Assembly: GCF_004331435.1 (NCBI RefSeq) | Contig: NZ_SJKA01000006.1 | Coordinates: 1 to 64,000 of the forward strand | Length of the DNA: 64,000 nt | Source of the DNA: Kribbella sindirgiensis | Lineage (GTDB): Bacteria > Actinomycetota > Actinomycetes > Propionibacteriales > Kribbellaceae | Reading direction: 5' to 3' | Part shown: positions 15,860 to 25,134 of the stretch, one piece after another | Layout of the letters: each line of letters begins with the position of its first letter | Numbering within the stretch: position 1 is the first letter of the stretch | Notes under the pieces: generated by a model | Seen by the model: the letters and a program-made list of their open reading frames with translations, nothing else | What the model was told of the DNA's origin: nothing | Database searches by the model: none | Translations under genes and position numbers: made by a program

Positions 15860-16728
15860 AGCGGGTTCTCGTCACCGGCGCGGACGGTTCGATCGGCCGC
15901 GCCGCGGTGCAAGGGCTGCAGGCCGCCGGGTACGACGTCATCGGCCTGTCGTTGCGCTACGACCACACCAGCACGGCGGACCGCCCACTGGTCGGCGACG
16001 CGCGGTCGGCGAAGGATGTGGCCGCGGCACTCGACGGTGTGGACGCTGTGCTGCACCTGGCCGCGATACCGCATCCCAGCCTGGGTACGCCGGAGGAGGT
16101 GTTCGAGAACAACGTGGCGGCGACGTTCAACGTGCTGGCGCAGGCGGGACAGGCCGGCATCGCCCGCGTGGTCATCGCGAGCAGCATCAACGCGTTCGGC
16201 GTACCGATGAACGTCAACGAGGTGGAGCCGGCGTATTACCCGCTCGACGAGGACGTGGAAGCCGACATCGCCGATGCGTACTCGCTGTCCAAGAGCGTCG
16301 ACGAACAGAGCGCCCGGATGGCGTGGCGACGGTGGGGCACCAACGTGATCGCCCTGCGGTTCCCATTGGTGAAGACTCGTGAGGACCTGTTCCGGTTCGC
16401 TGCGATGGCCGAGCGCGACCCGTCCATGATGGCTCGCGAGGGGTGGGCCTACCTGGACCTGCGGGACGGCATCCGGGCTGTCATCGCCGCACTGGAGTCA
16501 TCGGCGGCTGGAGCGCACGTGGTCGGTCTGGCGGCCGACGACATCCTCATCGACCGGCAGACAAGCGACCTGCTGCACGAGTACGCGTCAGGTGTGCCGC
16601 TGCGGCGGCCGGTGCGCGGACGCGACGGGCTGGTGGACACCACGCGAGCGCAGGAGCTGCTGGGCTTCAAACCGCGCTACTCGATCCACGACGAGGAGGA
16701 TCAGGTGGTCTCCGCGGTCACGACCTGA
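15856..16728 (+). CDS. NAD-dependent epimerase/dehydratase family (sugar dehydrogenase-like)
   Basis: 290-residue extended SDR. The Rossmann motif is 'LVTGADGSIGRAAVQGL', followed by 'VDAVLHLAAIPHPSLGTP', the Ser of 'IASSINAFG' and the catalytic pair in 'AYSLSKSVDE' (YxxxK). Uronate dehydrogenases and nucleotide-sugar epimerases share these features; with an importer immediately upstream (4-base overlap), oxidation of the imported free sugar or sugar acid is more likely than nucleotide-sugar work. The 3' end overlaps the convergent LacI gene by 28 bases. Confidence 0.75.
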   Translation: MKRVLVTGADGSIGRAAVQGLQAAGYDVIGLSLRYDHTSTADRPLVGDARSAKDVAAALDGVDAVLHLAAIPHPSLGTPEEVFENNVAATFNVLAQAGQAGIARVVIASSINAFGVPMNVNEVEPAYYPLDEDVEADIADAYSLSKSVDEQSARMAWRRWGTNVIALRFPLVKTREDLFRFAAMAERDPSMMAREGWAYLDLRDGIRAVIAALESSAAGAHVVGLAADDILIDRQTSDLLHEYASGVPLRRPVRGRDGLVDTTRAQELLGFKPRYSIHDEEDQVVSAVTT

Positions 16729-17696
16729 GGAGTGACGTAGCGGATGCCGGGCTGCGGGTCGGGCTCGAGGAGATGGGCCGCGACCTGGCGGCCGATCTCC
16801 TCGAGGCCGACGTCGATCGTGGTCAGGTGCCGCGAGACCCGCTGGTCGTGCATCAGCTGTTCCCAGTTGTCCACGCCGATCAGCGCGACGTCGCCCGGCA
16901 CCTCCCGGCCGGACGCGCGCACGACGCGTTCGGCGCCGCGGGCGATCGCGTCGCTGCCGCAGAAGATCGCGTCGACGTCGGGAACCTCGGCCAGCAGCTC
17001 GGCGGCCGCTTCCGCGCCCCAGCCCTCCCGCCAGCGGCCGAACCGCACCGGGCTCACCCACTCCAATCCTGCGTCCGCCAGGACCTCCTGCGCTCCGGCC
17101 GCCCGGCGCTGGGCGGCGTTGTCGTGCGGCTCCGCGGTGATGTGGGCGATCTTCCGGCGTCCCTTCGACAGCAGGTGCCGGACGGCGAGCCGGCCGATCT
17201 CGTCGTCGTCGGCAGTGATCGTGACGTCGTCCGGGTCCTCGGTGAACGTGAACGCGTAGATCACCGGTACGTCGAAGCGGCTGGTCAGCGACGGGCTCGG
17301 GAACGACGTACCGGTGCCGATCACGATCACGCCGTCGATCCGGCGGGCCCGGAGCTGCAGGATGCTCTCGGTGACGTCGCGGTCGCCGATCCGCGCGTCG
17401 TACAGCAGGATGGCCTGCTCCTTGGCGCCCAGCTCGGTGGCGGCAGTGGCGAGCACCACGCGGGTGAACGGGTTCGAGGCGCGGTGCGTGAGGACGCCGA
17501 TCGTCTGGCTGCGGCCGCGGGCGAACGAGCGCGCGAGGGCGTTGTGCCGGAACCCGAGCCGGTCCGCGGTCGTGCGGACGTGCTCGCGGGTCGCCTGCGA
17601 GATCCGATCGGTGCCGTTCAGCGCCTTCGAGGCCGTCGACAGCGACACCCCGGCCGCAGCGGCGACATCGGACAGCGTGATCACCTGGTCGGCCAT
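16701..17696 (-). CDS. LacI-family transcriptional regulator
   Basis: 331-residue repressor. The N-terminal helix-turn-helix plus hinge is 'ITLSDVAAAAGVSLSTASKA' and 'FRHNALARSFARGRSQTIGV'; the rest is a periplasmic-binding-like sensor ending 'IGVDNWEQLMHDQRVS' and 'TTIDVGLEEIGRQVA'. It is flanked by two LacI-type operators, one before the ABC importer (12671) and one before the secreted glycosidase (17760), which makes it the local regulator of the whole 12.7-23.1 kb locus. The inducer is probably the imported oligosaccharide. Confidence 0.92.
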   Translation of the reverse strand: MADQVITLSDVAAAAGVSLSTASKALNGTDRISQATREHVRTTADRLGFRHNALARSFARGRSQTIGVLTHRASNPFTRVVLATAATELGAKEQAILLYDARIGDRDVTESILQLRARRIDGVIVIGTGTSFPSPSLTSRFDVPVIYAFTFTEDPDDVTITADDDEIGRLAVRHLLSKGRRKIAHITAEPHDNAAQRRAAGAQEVLADAGLEWVSPVRFGRWREGWGAEAAAELLAEVPDVDAIFCGSDAIARGAERVVRASGREVPGDVALIGVDNWEQLMHDQRVSRHLTTIDVGLEEIGRQVAAHLLEPDPQPGIRYVTPQVVTAETT

Positions 17697-17756
17697 GTCC
17701 TCATCGTAGTCAGGTCCGAGCCGTTGACACGGGGCTCGCCGGGTATCAAGGTGTGA

Positions 17757-17776
17757 TTTGCGAAACCGCTTTCGCT
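17757..17776. promoter_or_regulatory. LacI-type operator upstream of secreted glycosidases
   Basis: TTTGCGAAACCGCTTTCGCT contains perfect 6-bp arms GCGAAA (17760-17765) and TTTCGC (17770-17775) around CCGC. It ends 19 bases before the ATG at 17796. A TTGACA hexamer lies upstream at 17724-17729, though a well-spaced -10 is not obvious. It is the stronger of the two LacI sites in the window. Confidence 0.7.
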
Positions 17777-17795
17777 TCCGAGAGGGGAACTCTCC

Positions 17796-20558
17796 ATGAC
17801 CCGTCGCCGCTCCGGCGCAGTCAGTCTTCTCACGGCCGGCCTGTTGCTGGCCGCCGTTCTTCAGTCACCCGCCCGCGCGGCCGCGACGGCTGCGCCGACC
17901 CTGACCATCACGCCGACCACGGTGGGCAACACGTTCACCGTCGGGCAGCAGGTGAAGCTGGGCTTCAGCACCGACGCCGCCACCGTCGGCTGGACGGTCC
18001 GCAACGCGAGCGGCACGGAGGTGGCCAAAGGCTCCGCACCGGCCGCCACACTCAACGGACAGCTCGCCCTGCCGATCAGTACGCCCGGCTGGTACCAGAC
18101 CGACCTGACAGCGATCGGGTCCGACGGTACGACGACACTCGGCGGCACCGACTTCGCCGTGCTCACGCCGCACGACTTCTCCACGTCGACGGACACCCGG
18201 ATCGGCGTCGCGGGCGCCCTGGCGTTCGGCGGCGCGGCCAATCCTGGTCTGGAAGCCGTACCGCTGATGGCCAAGGGCGGCATCTCCACCGACCGTGACG
18301 AGGCGTTCTGGTCGGCCGCGGAGACCACCAAAGGCGTCATCCAGTTTCCGCAGCGGTACAAGGACTACAAGGCGGCGCTGGACGCCAACAACATCGACTT
18401 CCTGAACATCCTCGACTACGGGAACACGCTGTACTACCCCGACGAGGCGCCGTCCACCGACGAGCAGCGCGCGGCGTTCACCCGGTACGCCGTGGCCGCC
18501 GTCGACGAGTGGGGCACCGAGCACACGACGTACGAGCTGTGGAACGAGTGGAACCTGCGGGACCCGAACGGCGCCGCGAAGGCGAGCCCGGAGAACTACG
18601 TCGCGCTGCTGAAAATGGTGAGCGACGCGGTGCGGGCCAAGCACCCGGACGTGAAGCTGACCGGTCCGTCGCTGGCGGTCATCAACGACTGGCAGGGTTG
18701 GTTCACCAAGTTCGCCGACCTCGGTGGGCTGGACTACGTGGACGCGGTGACCATCCACCCGTACGTGCAGCCGCTGGACCCCGAGGCCTCGGTCACGTAC
18801 GTCAACACGATCCGCAACATCATGGCGGCGCATGGCTCGACCAAGCCGATCTACATCTCCGAGCAGGGCTGGGCGACCGGTACGAACCCCAGCGCGGTGT
18901 CGGAGCCGACGCAGGCCCGCGACCTGGTACGCGGCAATCTGCTGGCCTACGGCAACGGTGTGGCGCGCTACAGCTCCTACAACTTCATGGACTCCGGTAC
19001 GGACCCGTCGAACATCGAGCACCGGTTCGGCCTGGTGCGCAACCGGCTCGACTCACGGGGGGCGCTGGTCCCGAAGCCGTCGTACGTCGCCACCGCCGTA
19101 CTGGCCCGGCAGATCGATGAGCTCCCGCTGGTCGGCCAGACCCGCTTCGGCAGCAACGGGCACGACGTGACGTTCGACGCCGGTGGTGGGCAGACGGTCC
19201 ACGCGGTCTGGTCGGCCACACCCGGAGTGGTGGCGGCGACAGCTCCGGCCGGCTCGACTGTCCAGGTCACGGACCTGTACGGCGCGGAGACCACACTGAC
19301 TGCGGACCCGGGCGGACACGTCTGGGTGACAGCCGGACCGAACCCGGTCTATCTGAAGGGCGCGATCACTGGACCCATGCTCCCGTCCAGTCGCTTCGCG
19401 CTGTCGGTCGCTCCGGAGATCGCCGGCGACCCGGCGACCGGGACCCTGACGTTCACCAACCCCGATGCCGTCACTCACGCATTCACCGTCGCCGCAGGGG
19501 GTGCCGAGACCAGTGGCTCGGTCGCTCCAGGCGCTACTACAACGGCACCCGTTGCCTACCCGGCGCAGGACTCGACCGGTCCGCGGACCTACTCGGCAAC
19601 AGTGACAGTAGACGGCCGTGCGGTTGCCCTTGTCTCCGCCACAGGTACTGCGACGCCACCGCTGTCCGTGACCGCCTCGCACGTGATCAACGGCGCCGGC
19701 AAGGACCTGCTCCGTTTCCGCGTTACGAACGCCTCGTCGCATGACCTGCCTGTCGCAGGCCTCGACTGGGCGTCGGGTACGTCGTCCGGGACGTTGCTGG
19801 CCGGCTGCACGATCGGTGCGAACGCCACACGAGAGGTGGACGTGCCGATAACCCTGTCGGGTCCCTCGACCTGGTCGGCTACCTTGCGGCGGACGGGGGA
19901 GGCGGGGATCACGGCCTCGGGGAAGCTGGTTCCGGTGAGTGCGGCGACTGCTGCGAAACGGCACACCGTGACGCTGGACGGCGCGATCGACCCGGCAGTG
20001 GCAGCACAGCCCGCGATCGCACTCGAAGGCACCGGTACGCCGCCAGTCACCGGCTGGGGTGGTCCGAGCGACCTGTCCGGATCGCTGTGGCTCAACCACG
20101 ACGACCAGAACCTGTACCTGTCCGCCAAGATCACCGACGACGTGTTCTCGCAGCCGAACCGGGCCGGCAACATCTGGGGCGGCGACGGGATCCAGCTCGG
20201 CATGACGGCCGGTGCGCCCGGTGAGGCGACCACGACCCAGGAGATCGGTGTCGCATTGACAGACGCCGGTGCGGTGGACACGTGGCGCTGGACACCGACC
20301 AGCCAGACCGGTACGCCGCCTGGCGTCCAGGCCAAGGTTGTACGGGACGAGGCCGCGCACACCACGACGTACGAGATCGCGGTCCCGTGGAGCACGCTCG
20401 GGTTCGCGGCCAAGGATCGGCTCCTGTCGACGACCGTGGTGGTCAACGAGAACGACGGCACCGGCCGGCGCGGCTGGCTGACCTGGGGCAAGGGTGTGGC
20501 GGAAGCCAAGAACCCGGCCCTGTTCAACTCCGTGTTCCTCGACCCGGCGACCCGGTGA
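17796..20558 (+). CDS. secreted clan GH-A glycosidase (GH39-like) with CBM9-like C-terminus
   Basis: 920-residue secreted enzyme. Residues 1-30 are a signal peptide ending 'SPARAAA'. An N-terminal beta domain ('LTITPTTVGNTFTVGQQVKL') precedes a TIM barrel with acid/base Glu251 in 'LWNEWNL' and probable nucleophile Glu356 in 'ISEQGWATG', as in GH39/GH5. A domain resembling the NEW-type beta-sandwich follows (about 530-720). The last ~190 residues look like a CBM9/DOMON sugar-binding module: 'SLWLNHDDQNLYLSAKITDD' and 'NIWGGDGIQLGM'. It is followed 4 bases later by a paralogue. Substrate unknown; secretion and LacI control suggest degradation of an external polysaccharide. Confidence 0.82.
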   Translation: MTRRRSGAVSLLTAGLLLAAVLQSPARAAATAAPTLTITPTTVGNTFTVGQQVKLGFSTDAATVGWTVRNASGTEVAKGSAPAATLNGQLALPISTPGWYQTDLTAIGSDGTTTLGGTDFAVLTPHDFSTSTDTRIGVAGALAFGGAANPGLEAVPLMAKGGISTDRDEAFWSAAETTKGVIQFPQRYKDYKAALDANNIDFLNILDYGNTLYYPDEAPSTDEQRAAFTRYAVAAVDEWGTEHTTYELWNEWNLRDPNGAAKASPENYVALLKMVSDAVRAKHPDVKLTGPSLAVINDWQGWFTKFADLGGLDYVDAVTIHPYVQPLDPEASVTYVNTIRNIMAAHGSTKPIYISEQGWATGTNPSAVSEPTQARDLVRGNLLAYGNGVARYSSYNFMDSGTDPSNIEHRFGLVRNRLDSRGALVPKPSYVATAVLARQIDELPLVGQTRFGSNGHDVTFDAGGGQTVHAVWSATPGVVAATAPAGSTVQVTDLYGAETTLTADPGGHVWVTAGPNPVYLKGAITGPMLPSSRFALSVAPEIAGDPATGTLTFTNPDAVTHAFTVAAGGAETSGSVAPGATTTAPVAYPAQDSTGPRTYSATVTVDGRAVALVSATGTATPPLSVTASHVINGAGKDLLRFRVTNASSHDLPVAGLDWASGTSSGTLLAGCTIGANATREVDVPITLSGPSTWSATLRRTGEAGITASGKLVPVSAATAAKRHTVTLDGAIDPAVAAQPAIALEGTGTPPVTGWGGPSDLSGSLWLNHDDQNLYLSAKITDDVFSQPNRAGNIWGGDGIQLGMTAGAPGEATTTQEIGVALTDAGAVDTWRWTPTSQTGTPPGVQAKVVRDEAAHTTTYEIAVPWSTLGFAAKDRLLSTTVVVNENDGTGRRGWLTWGKGVAEAKNPALFNSVFLDPATR

Positions 20559-20562
20559 TGCC

Positions 20563-23118
20563 ATGAGACGCCTGCTCGCCATCGCCCTCGCGGTCTGCCT
20601 CCTCGGCTTCGGCACGGTCGCCACCGCACAGGCCGCCGTACTGACGCTCACGCCGATCACCCTCGGCAATATCTTCACCGACGGCCAGCCGGTGAAGTTC
20701 TCCCTCAACACGGACGCGGCCTCGGTCACCTGGTCGGCGGCCGATGTCAACGGCACCGTCGTCGCCAGCGGCAGCCAGGCCGCGGCCAGTACCTTGCAGC
20801 TCCCGGTCACCACGCGCGGGTGGTACAAGCTCACGGTGCAAGCCGGTACGACGACCGCCCAGACCACGTTCGCGATCGTCAGTCCGGTCAGTACGTCGCC
20901 GATCGCCGGACTCACGTCGAATCGGATCGGCGACTTCGAGAACACCGCCGAGGGCTGGACGTTCTATCCCGGGAGCGAATTTCCCGGCGCCACCGGCAGT
21001 TTCGCGCTCGACACCAGCGACAACCACGCCGGCTCGAGTTCGGGGAAGCTGTCCGCGAACTTCGGTGCCGGCGGCGCCTACGTCAGCGTCAACCGGTCGC
21101 TGCCGTCGGTCAACGCCACCAGCGTCAGCTTCTGGGCGAAGTCGCCGAACCTGTCGTTCCTCACGTTCCGTCTGACCGACTCCACCGGCCAGGTGCATCA
21201 GCAGCGGCTGTCGTTGTCGGGGGCAACCGATTGGCAGGCGCTGGCCGTGACGAGGTTCGACGGCGGCAAGCAGTACGTGCACTTCGGCGGTGCCGACGAC
21301 GGTGTCTGGCACGGCCCGGCCAAGGCGGTCGAGGTTGTGCTGGACAAGGCGGCGATCAGCGGCGCGACGACCACGACTCTGAACCTCGACGACCTTGCGC
21401 TGAACGCACCGGCCGGCAAGCCGACCACACCGCTCGGCGACTACGAAAGCGCGGCCGAGGGCTGGTCGTTCTATCCCGGCAGCGAGTTCCCGGGAGCGAC
21501 GGGCAGCCTGGCGCTCGACGGTACCGCGGCTGCCGCCGGCACCCAGTCGGCCAAGCTCTCGGCGAACTTCTCCGGCGGCGGCAACTACGTGGCCGCCCAG
21601 CGCACCATGGTTCCCATCAACCTGGCCGCTCTCAGCCTGTCCGTCAGATCCAGCCAACTGTCGGCCCTCGGGCTGCGGCTGACCGACGCCACCGGGCAGG
21701 TGCACCAGCAACGACTGCCGGTGTCCGCTTCGACCTCATGGCAGCAGCTGACCGTCACACGCTTCGACGGCGGCAGCGGCTACCTGCACTTCGGTGGTGC
21801 CGATGACGGCATCTGGCACGGTCCGGCGAAATCGATCATGCTCACGCTCGACCGCAGCGAGATCATCAACGGCGGTACGACGGCAACGGTCAACGTCGAC
21901 GCGGTCACGGCGACCACGGCCTCGTCGGTGATCGGCGCAGGCACCCATTTCGGCCAATCGTGGAACGCGGCCCCGCTGCCGCTGGTCGCGCAGTCCGGCG
22001 TCCGCGGGACCCGCGACGAAGCAGTCTGGGACCAGGCCGAGACGATCCGCGGCACGATCGCCTTCCCCGCGAAGGTCACCAACTATCTCCAGACCCTGCA
22101 GACCAACGGCATCGACCCGCTGGTGATCGCCGACTACGGCAACCCGTTGTACGACGACGTACCGGACGACGCGTTCAACGCGCCGTTCACCGACACGGGC
22201 CGCGCCGCGTTCGCCACCTACGCCGACACGCTCGCGACGCAGTTCCCGCAGATCAAGAACATGGCGATCTGGAACGAGTGGGACGTCAACGCGTCCGGCC
22301 CGTCCAACAAGACACCGGAGAGCTACCTAGCGTTGCTCAAGGCAACATACCCGAAGCTGAAGGCTAACCACCCGGGTCTGACCGTTGTCGGCGGCGGTGA
22401 CACCGACGTGACCCAGGTGGCCTGGTTCGAGGCGTTCTGCCAACTCGGCGGGCTGAAGTACCTCGACGTGGTGTCCATCCACCCGTACAACTTCCTGAAC
22501 GCGCCCGAGGGCCTCGGCGCCGCGATCGACCGCGTCCGCGCGCTGATCCGGCAGTACAACGGCGGTGTCGACAAGCCGATCTGGGTCACCGAGTCCGGCT
22601 GGTACACGGGCACCTACCAGAGCAATGTCAGCGAGCCGACCCAGGCGATGTACGTCGCCCGCGCTCAGCTCGCCGCCCTCGGCCGCGCCGACCGGTACTA
22701 CCTCTACGACTTCATGAACGACGGCATCGACCTCGCGAACAAGGAGCACAACTTCGGTCTCATCCACAACCCGGCCGACGCCCTCGGCCCGTACACACCC
22801 AAACCGTCGTACGTCGCCTACGCCACCGGCGCCCGTCAGCTCCGCGGCGCGACGTTCCTCGGCAAGGAGTTCCCGGGCAACGGGCTGATCGACCAGGTGT
22901 TCGCCACCAACGACGGCACACCACTGCGCGCGATCTGGGCCGCCACCGGCACCGGCACCACCGTCACGGTCACCGCGACCGGACCGATCCAGGTCACCAA
23001 CCTCTACGGGGTCTCGACGACCCGCACCCCGGACGCGAACGGGAAGATCTCCCTGTCGGTCGGCGTCTCGCCGACCTACGTCACCGGGTCCACCGTCACC
23101 TCGGTGACGGCACCATGA
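20563..23118 (+). CDS. secreted clan GH-A glycosidase with duplicated carbohydrate-binding modules
   Basis: 851-residue secreted protein. The start is placed at the ATG that begins a clear signal peptide ('RRLLAIALAVCLLGFGTVAT'). The first domain, 'LTLTPITLGNIFTDGQPVKF', is homologous to that of the upstream enzyme. Two tandem modules of about 160 residues follow, each with 'EGW.FYPGSEFPGATGS' and 'YLHFGGADDGIWHGPAK', likely carbohydrate-binding. The C-terminal barrel has acid/base Glu572 ('IWNEWDV') and nucleophile candidate Glu677 ('WVTESGWYTG'). The catalytic domains of the two neighbours are paralogous but the accessory modules differ. The 3' end overlaps the convergent alpha-galactosidase gene by 43 bases. 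Confidence 0.82.
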   Translation: MRRLLAIALAVCLLGFGTVATAQAAVLTLTPITLGNIFTDGQPVKFSLNTDAASVTWSAADVNGTVVASGSQAAASTLQLPVTTRGWYKLTVQAGTTTAQTTFAIVSPVSTSPIAGLTSNRIGDFENTAEGWTFYPGSEFPGATGSFALDTSDNHAGSSSGKLSANFGAGGAYVSVNRSLPSVNATSVSFWAKSPNLSFLTFRLTDSTGQVHQQRLSLSGATDWQALAVTRFDGGKQYVHFGGADDGVWHGPAKAVEVVLDKAAISGATTTTLNLDDLALNAPAGKPTTPLGDYESAAEGWSFYPGSEFPGATGSLALDGTAAAAGTQSAKLSANFSGGGNYVAAQRTMVPINLAALSLSVRSSQLSALGLRLTDATGQVHQQRLPVSASTSWQQLTVTRFDGGSGYLHFGGADDGIWHGPAKSIMLTLDRSEIINGGTTATVNVDAVTATTASSVIGAGTHFGQSWNAAPLPLVAQSGVRGTRDEAVWDQAETIRGTIAFPAKVTNYLQTLQTNGIDPLVIADYGNPLYDDVPDDAFNAPFTDTGRAAFATYADTLATQFPQIKNMAIWNEWDVNASGPSNKTPESYLALLKATYPKLKANHPGLTVVGGGDTDVTQVAWFEAFCQLGGLKYLDVVSIHPYNFLNAPEGLGAAIDRVRALIRQYNGGVDKPIWVTESGWYTGTYQSNVSEPTQAMYVARAQLAALGRADRYYLYDFMNDGIDLANKEHNFGLIHNPADALGPYTPKPSYVAYATGARQLRGATFLGKEFPGNGLIDQVFATNDGTPLRAIWAATGTGTTVTVTATGPIQVTNLYGVSTTRTPDANGKISLSVGVSPTYVTGSTVTSVTAP

Positions 23119-25127
23119 GCGAGGCGGAGGACGCGGGCTGATGGTTCGAGCACCTGGGTGGCGACGGTGAGCTTGCCGTCCGCCGCCCAGGTGCAGGTCC
23201 AGCCGCCGGTGTCGGCGGGGAAGTGCGGTGTGATCTCCGCCTGCGCGATGTCGAGGGTGATCTCGGCCGGGCCGGGACGGCGGTGCCAGATCGACAGGTA
23301 CGCGGCGTCGCGACCCTGAAGGCACAGCGCGACCCATTCGTCGTTCCAGTCCGGAAGCCCCAGCGGCCAGGTCGGTACGAGGGTGTCGAGATCCTCCAGT
23401 ACGACGCGGTGCGCGGCGACCGCCGATCGGACGAGGTCGAGTTCCGCGGCGGTCATCCGGTTCAGGTGGCCGGACAGGTACAGGCGGCCGAGGACGCCGT
23501 TCACCAGCGCGAGGGTGAACTCCTCCTGGGTCGTCCCGGCGATCGGGTAGGCCCAGTGGCCCGCCTGCTCGGGCAGTACGGCGGCCGGCGCCGCGGCGGC
23601 GATCGGTGCGTAGAGCAACGGATCTTCCTGGTCCGACGTCGACTGCAGATGCAGCCGGGACAGCATCGCGTAGTCCATCCGCATCGCGCCGGACGCGCAG
23701 TTCTCGATCAGCAGCTCGGGATGCCGCGCGTGCAGATCGTCGAGCCAGCTGAGCAGCGCCCGCTGGTGTTCCAGGAGACCCTGACCGAGGGACGTCCCGT
23801 CCTTGTCGGTGCCTGGCCCGGTCATCGTGTTGTTGTCGAACTTGAAGAAGCCGACACCGAAGTCGGCGATCAGTCTGTCGACGGTCTCGTCGAGGTGCTT
23901 GCGGGCCGTGGAACTGCGCAGATCGAGAAGATAGCGGCCGGACTCCGACACCCGACGGCCGTGCCGGGTGAGGAAGGCCTCGTCAGGAAGAGCTTCGGCG
24001 ATGGGGGAGCGGACACCGATCACTTCGGGTTCCAGCCAGAGGCCGGGCACCATGCCCCGGTCGTGAATCCGGTCGATCACCTCGGCGAGGCCGTTCGGGA
24101 AGCGGGTGGTCGACGGTTGCCAGGCGCCGACGGTGTTCCACCAGTCGCCTTCGGCGTACCAGCCGGCGTCGATGCAGAAGTAGTCCGCACCGGCCTCCGC
24201 GGCGGCATCGATGAGCGGCAGGAGTTTCTCCGTCGTCGGGTCACCGAGCAGCGTGTTCATGTAGTCGTTGAAGATCACCGGCATCCGGTCGTCCGCCGGC
24301 CGCCGGCGTCGTACGGCGCGACGCTGGCGGGTCAGGGCGGCGAACACGTTGTCCCGATCGGTGCCGGCGACCAGGGACACCGGCACCGTGACGAACGGTG
24401 TGCCGGCGTTGATCCGCGCGCTCCACTGGTGCTCCTGATCAGTAGGGCCACTCAGCAGCAGGTAGCCACCGCGCCGGCTTACGCCGATCTCGTAGTGCCA
24501 CGGGCCGTTGTGCTCGATCTGCCAGCCGAGCGCGTACGACTTGCTCTGCTCGACGAGGACGCCGACGGGCAGTCGTTCTCCGGTGGACCACGAGTTCGTA
24601 CTGGTCGCGGCGTACCGGCTTCTGGCGACGTGCCGATGGGCATCGCTGACGATGTCCGCCAGATGACCGGGGCGCAGCGGTCGGACCGACCAGCGGGATT
24701 CGGCCATCCAGCTGTTCGTGGCCGAGTGCAGGTCGGCGTCGACCGACGGGAGTGCGAGCACGAGCGAGGACACGAAGGTGAGGTCCAGCGCGCCCGCGCC
24801 GGTCATCGACGCCTCGGTCCAGGCCCGTACGCCGGCTCCTGCCTCGAACACGCTGGTGACCTGCAGGCCTGTGCCTGGCGCTTCCTGAACGATGCGTAGC
24901 GCGCTCCCGGTGTCTTCGTGCCGGACGTAGCGCAACTGCTGACCGAGAATCGTGTCGACGTGCCGGTTGCTGCTCGGCGACCGGCCGTAGCCCACGGCCT
25001 CCACCTCGACGAGCGGCTGACTCGGTACGTCGGTGGTGCCCGGCGCGACGGCCACGCGGACCGGCCCGTCGTCGAGCACGAACGTCAATGCCAGGTCAGG
25101 CGTAGTCCAGAGCAGCAGGTTGTCCAC
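23076..25127 (-). CDS. alpha-galactosidase, GH36
   Basis: 683-residue cytoplasmic glycosidase hydrolysing terminal alpha-galactosides. The N-terminal beta-supersandwich is followed by the barrel with 'YFCIDAGWYAEGDWWNTVG', 'PGLWLEPEVIG', the nucleophile Asp431 in 'FFKFDNN' (family usually KWD), 'ENCASGAMRMDYAM' and the acid/base Asp499 in 'STSDQEDP'. No signal peptide. Seven bases separate it from the GntR gene upstream, so it is the last gene of the fuconate-dehydratase/GntR unit. Together with the fucosidases this points to substrates carrying both galactose and fucose. Confidence 0.9.
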   Translation of the reverse strand: MDNLLLWTTPDLALTFVLDDGPVRVAVAPGTTDVPSQPLVEVEAVGYGRSPSSNRHVDTILGQQLRYVRHEDTGSALRIVQEAPGTGLQVTSVFEAGAGVRAWTEASMTGAGALDLTFVSSLVLALPSVDADLHSATNSWMAESRWSVRPLRPGHLADIVSDAHRHVARSRYAATSTNSWSTGERLPVGVLVEQSKSYALGWQIEHNGPWHYEIGVSRRGGYLLLSGPTDQEHQWSARINAGTPFVTVPVSLVAGTDRDNVFAALTRQRRAVRRRRPADDRMPVIFNDYMNTLLGDPTTEKLLPLIDAAAEAGADYFCIDAGWYAEGDWWNTVGAWQPSTTRFPNGLAEVIDRIHDRGMVPGLWLEPEVIGVRSPIAEALPDEAFLTRHGRRVSESGRYLLDLRSSTARKHLDETVDRLIADFGVGFFKFDNNTMTGPGTDKDGTSLGQGLLEHQRALLSWLDDLHARHPELLIENCASGAMRMDYAMLSRLHLQSTSDQEDPLLYAPIAAAAPAAVLPEQAGHWAYPIAGTTQEEFTLALVNGVLGRLYLSGHLNRMTAAELDLVRSAVAAHRVVLEDLDTLVPTWPLGLPDWNDEWVALCLQGRDAAYLSIWHRRPGPAEITLDIAQAEITPHFPADTGGWTCTWAADGKLTVATQVLEPSARVLRLAHGAVTEVTVDPVT

Positions 25128-25134
25128 AGAGCCC

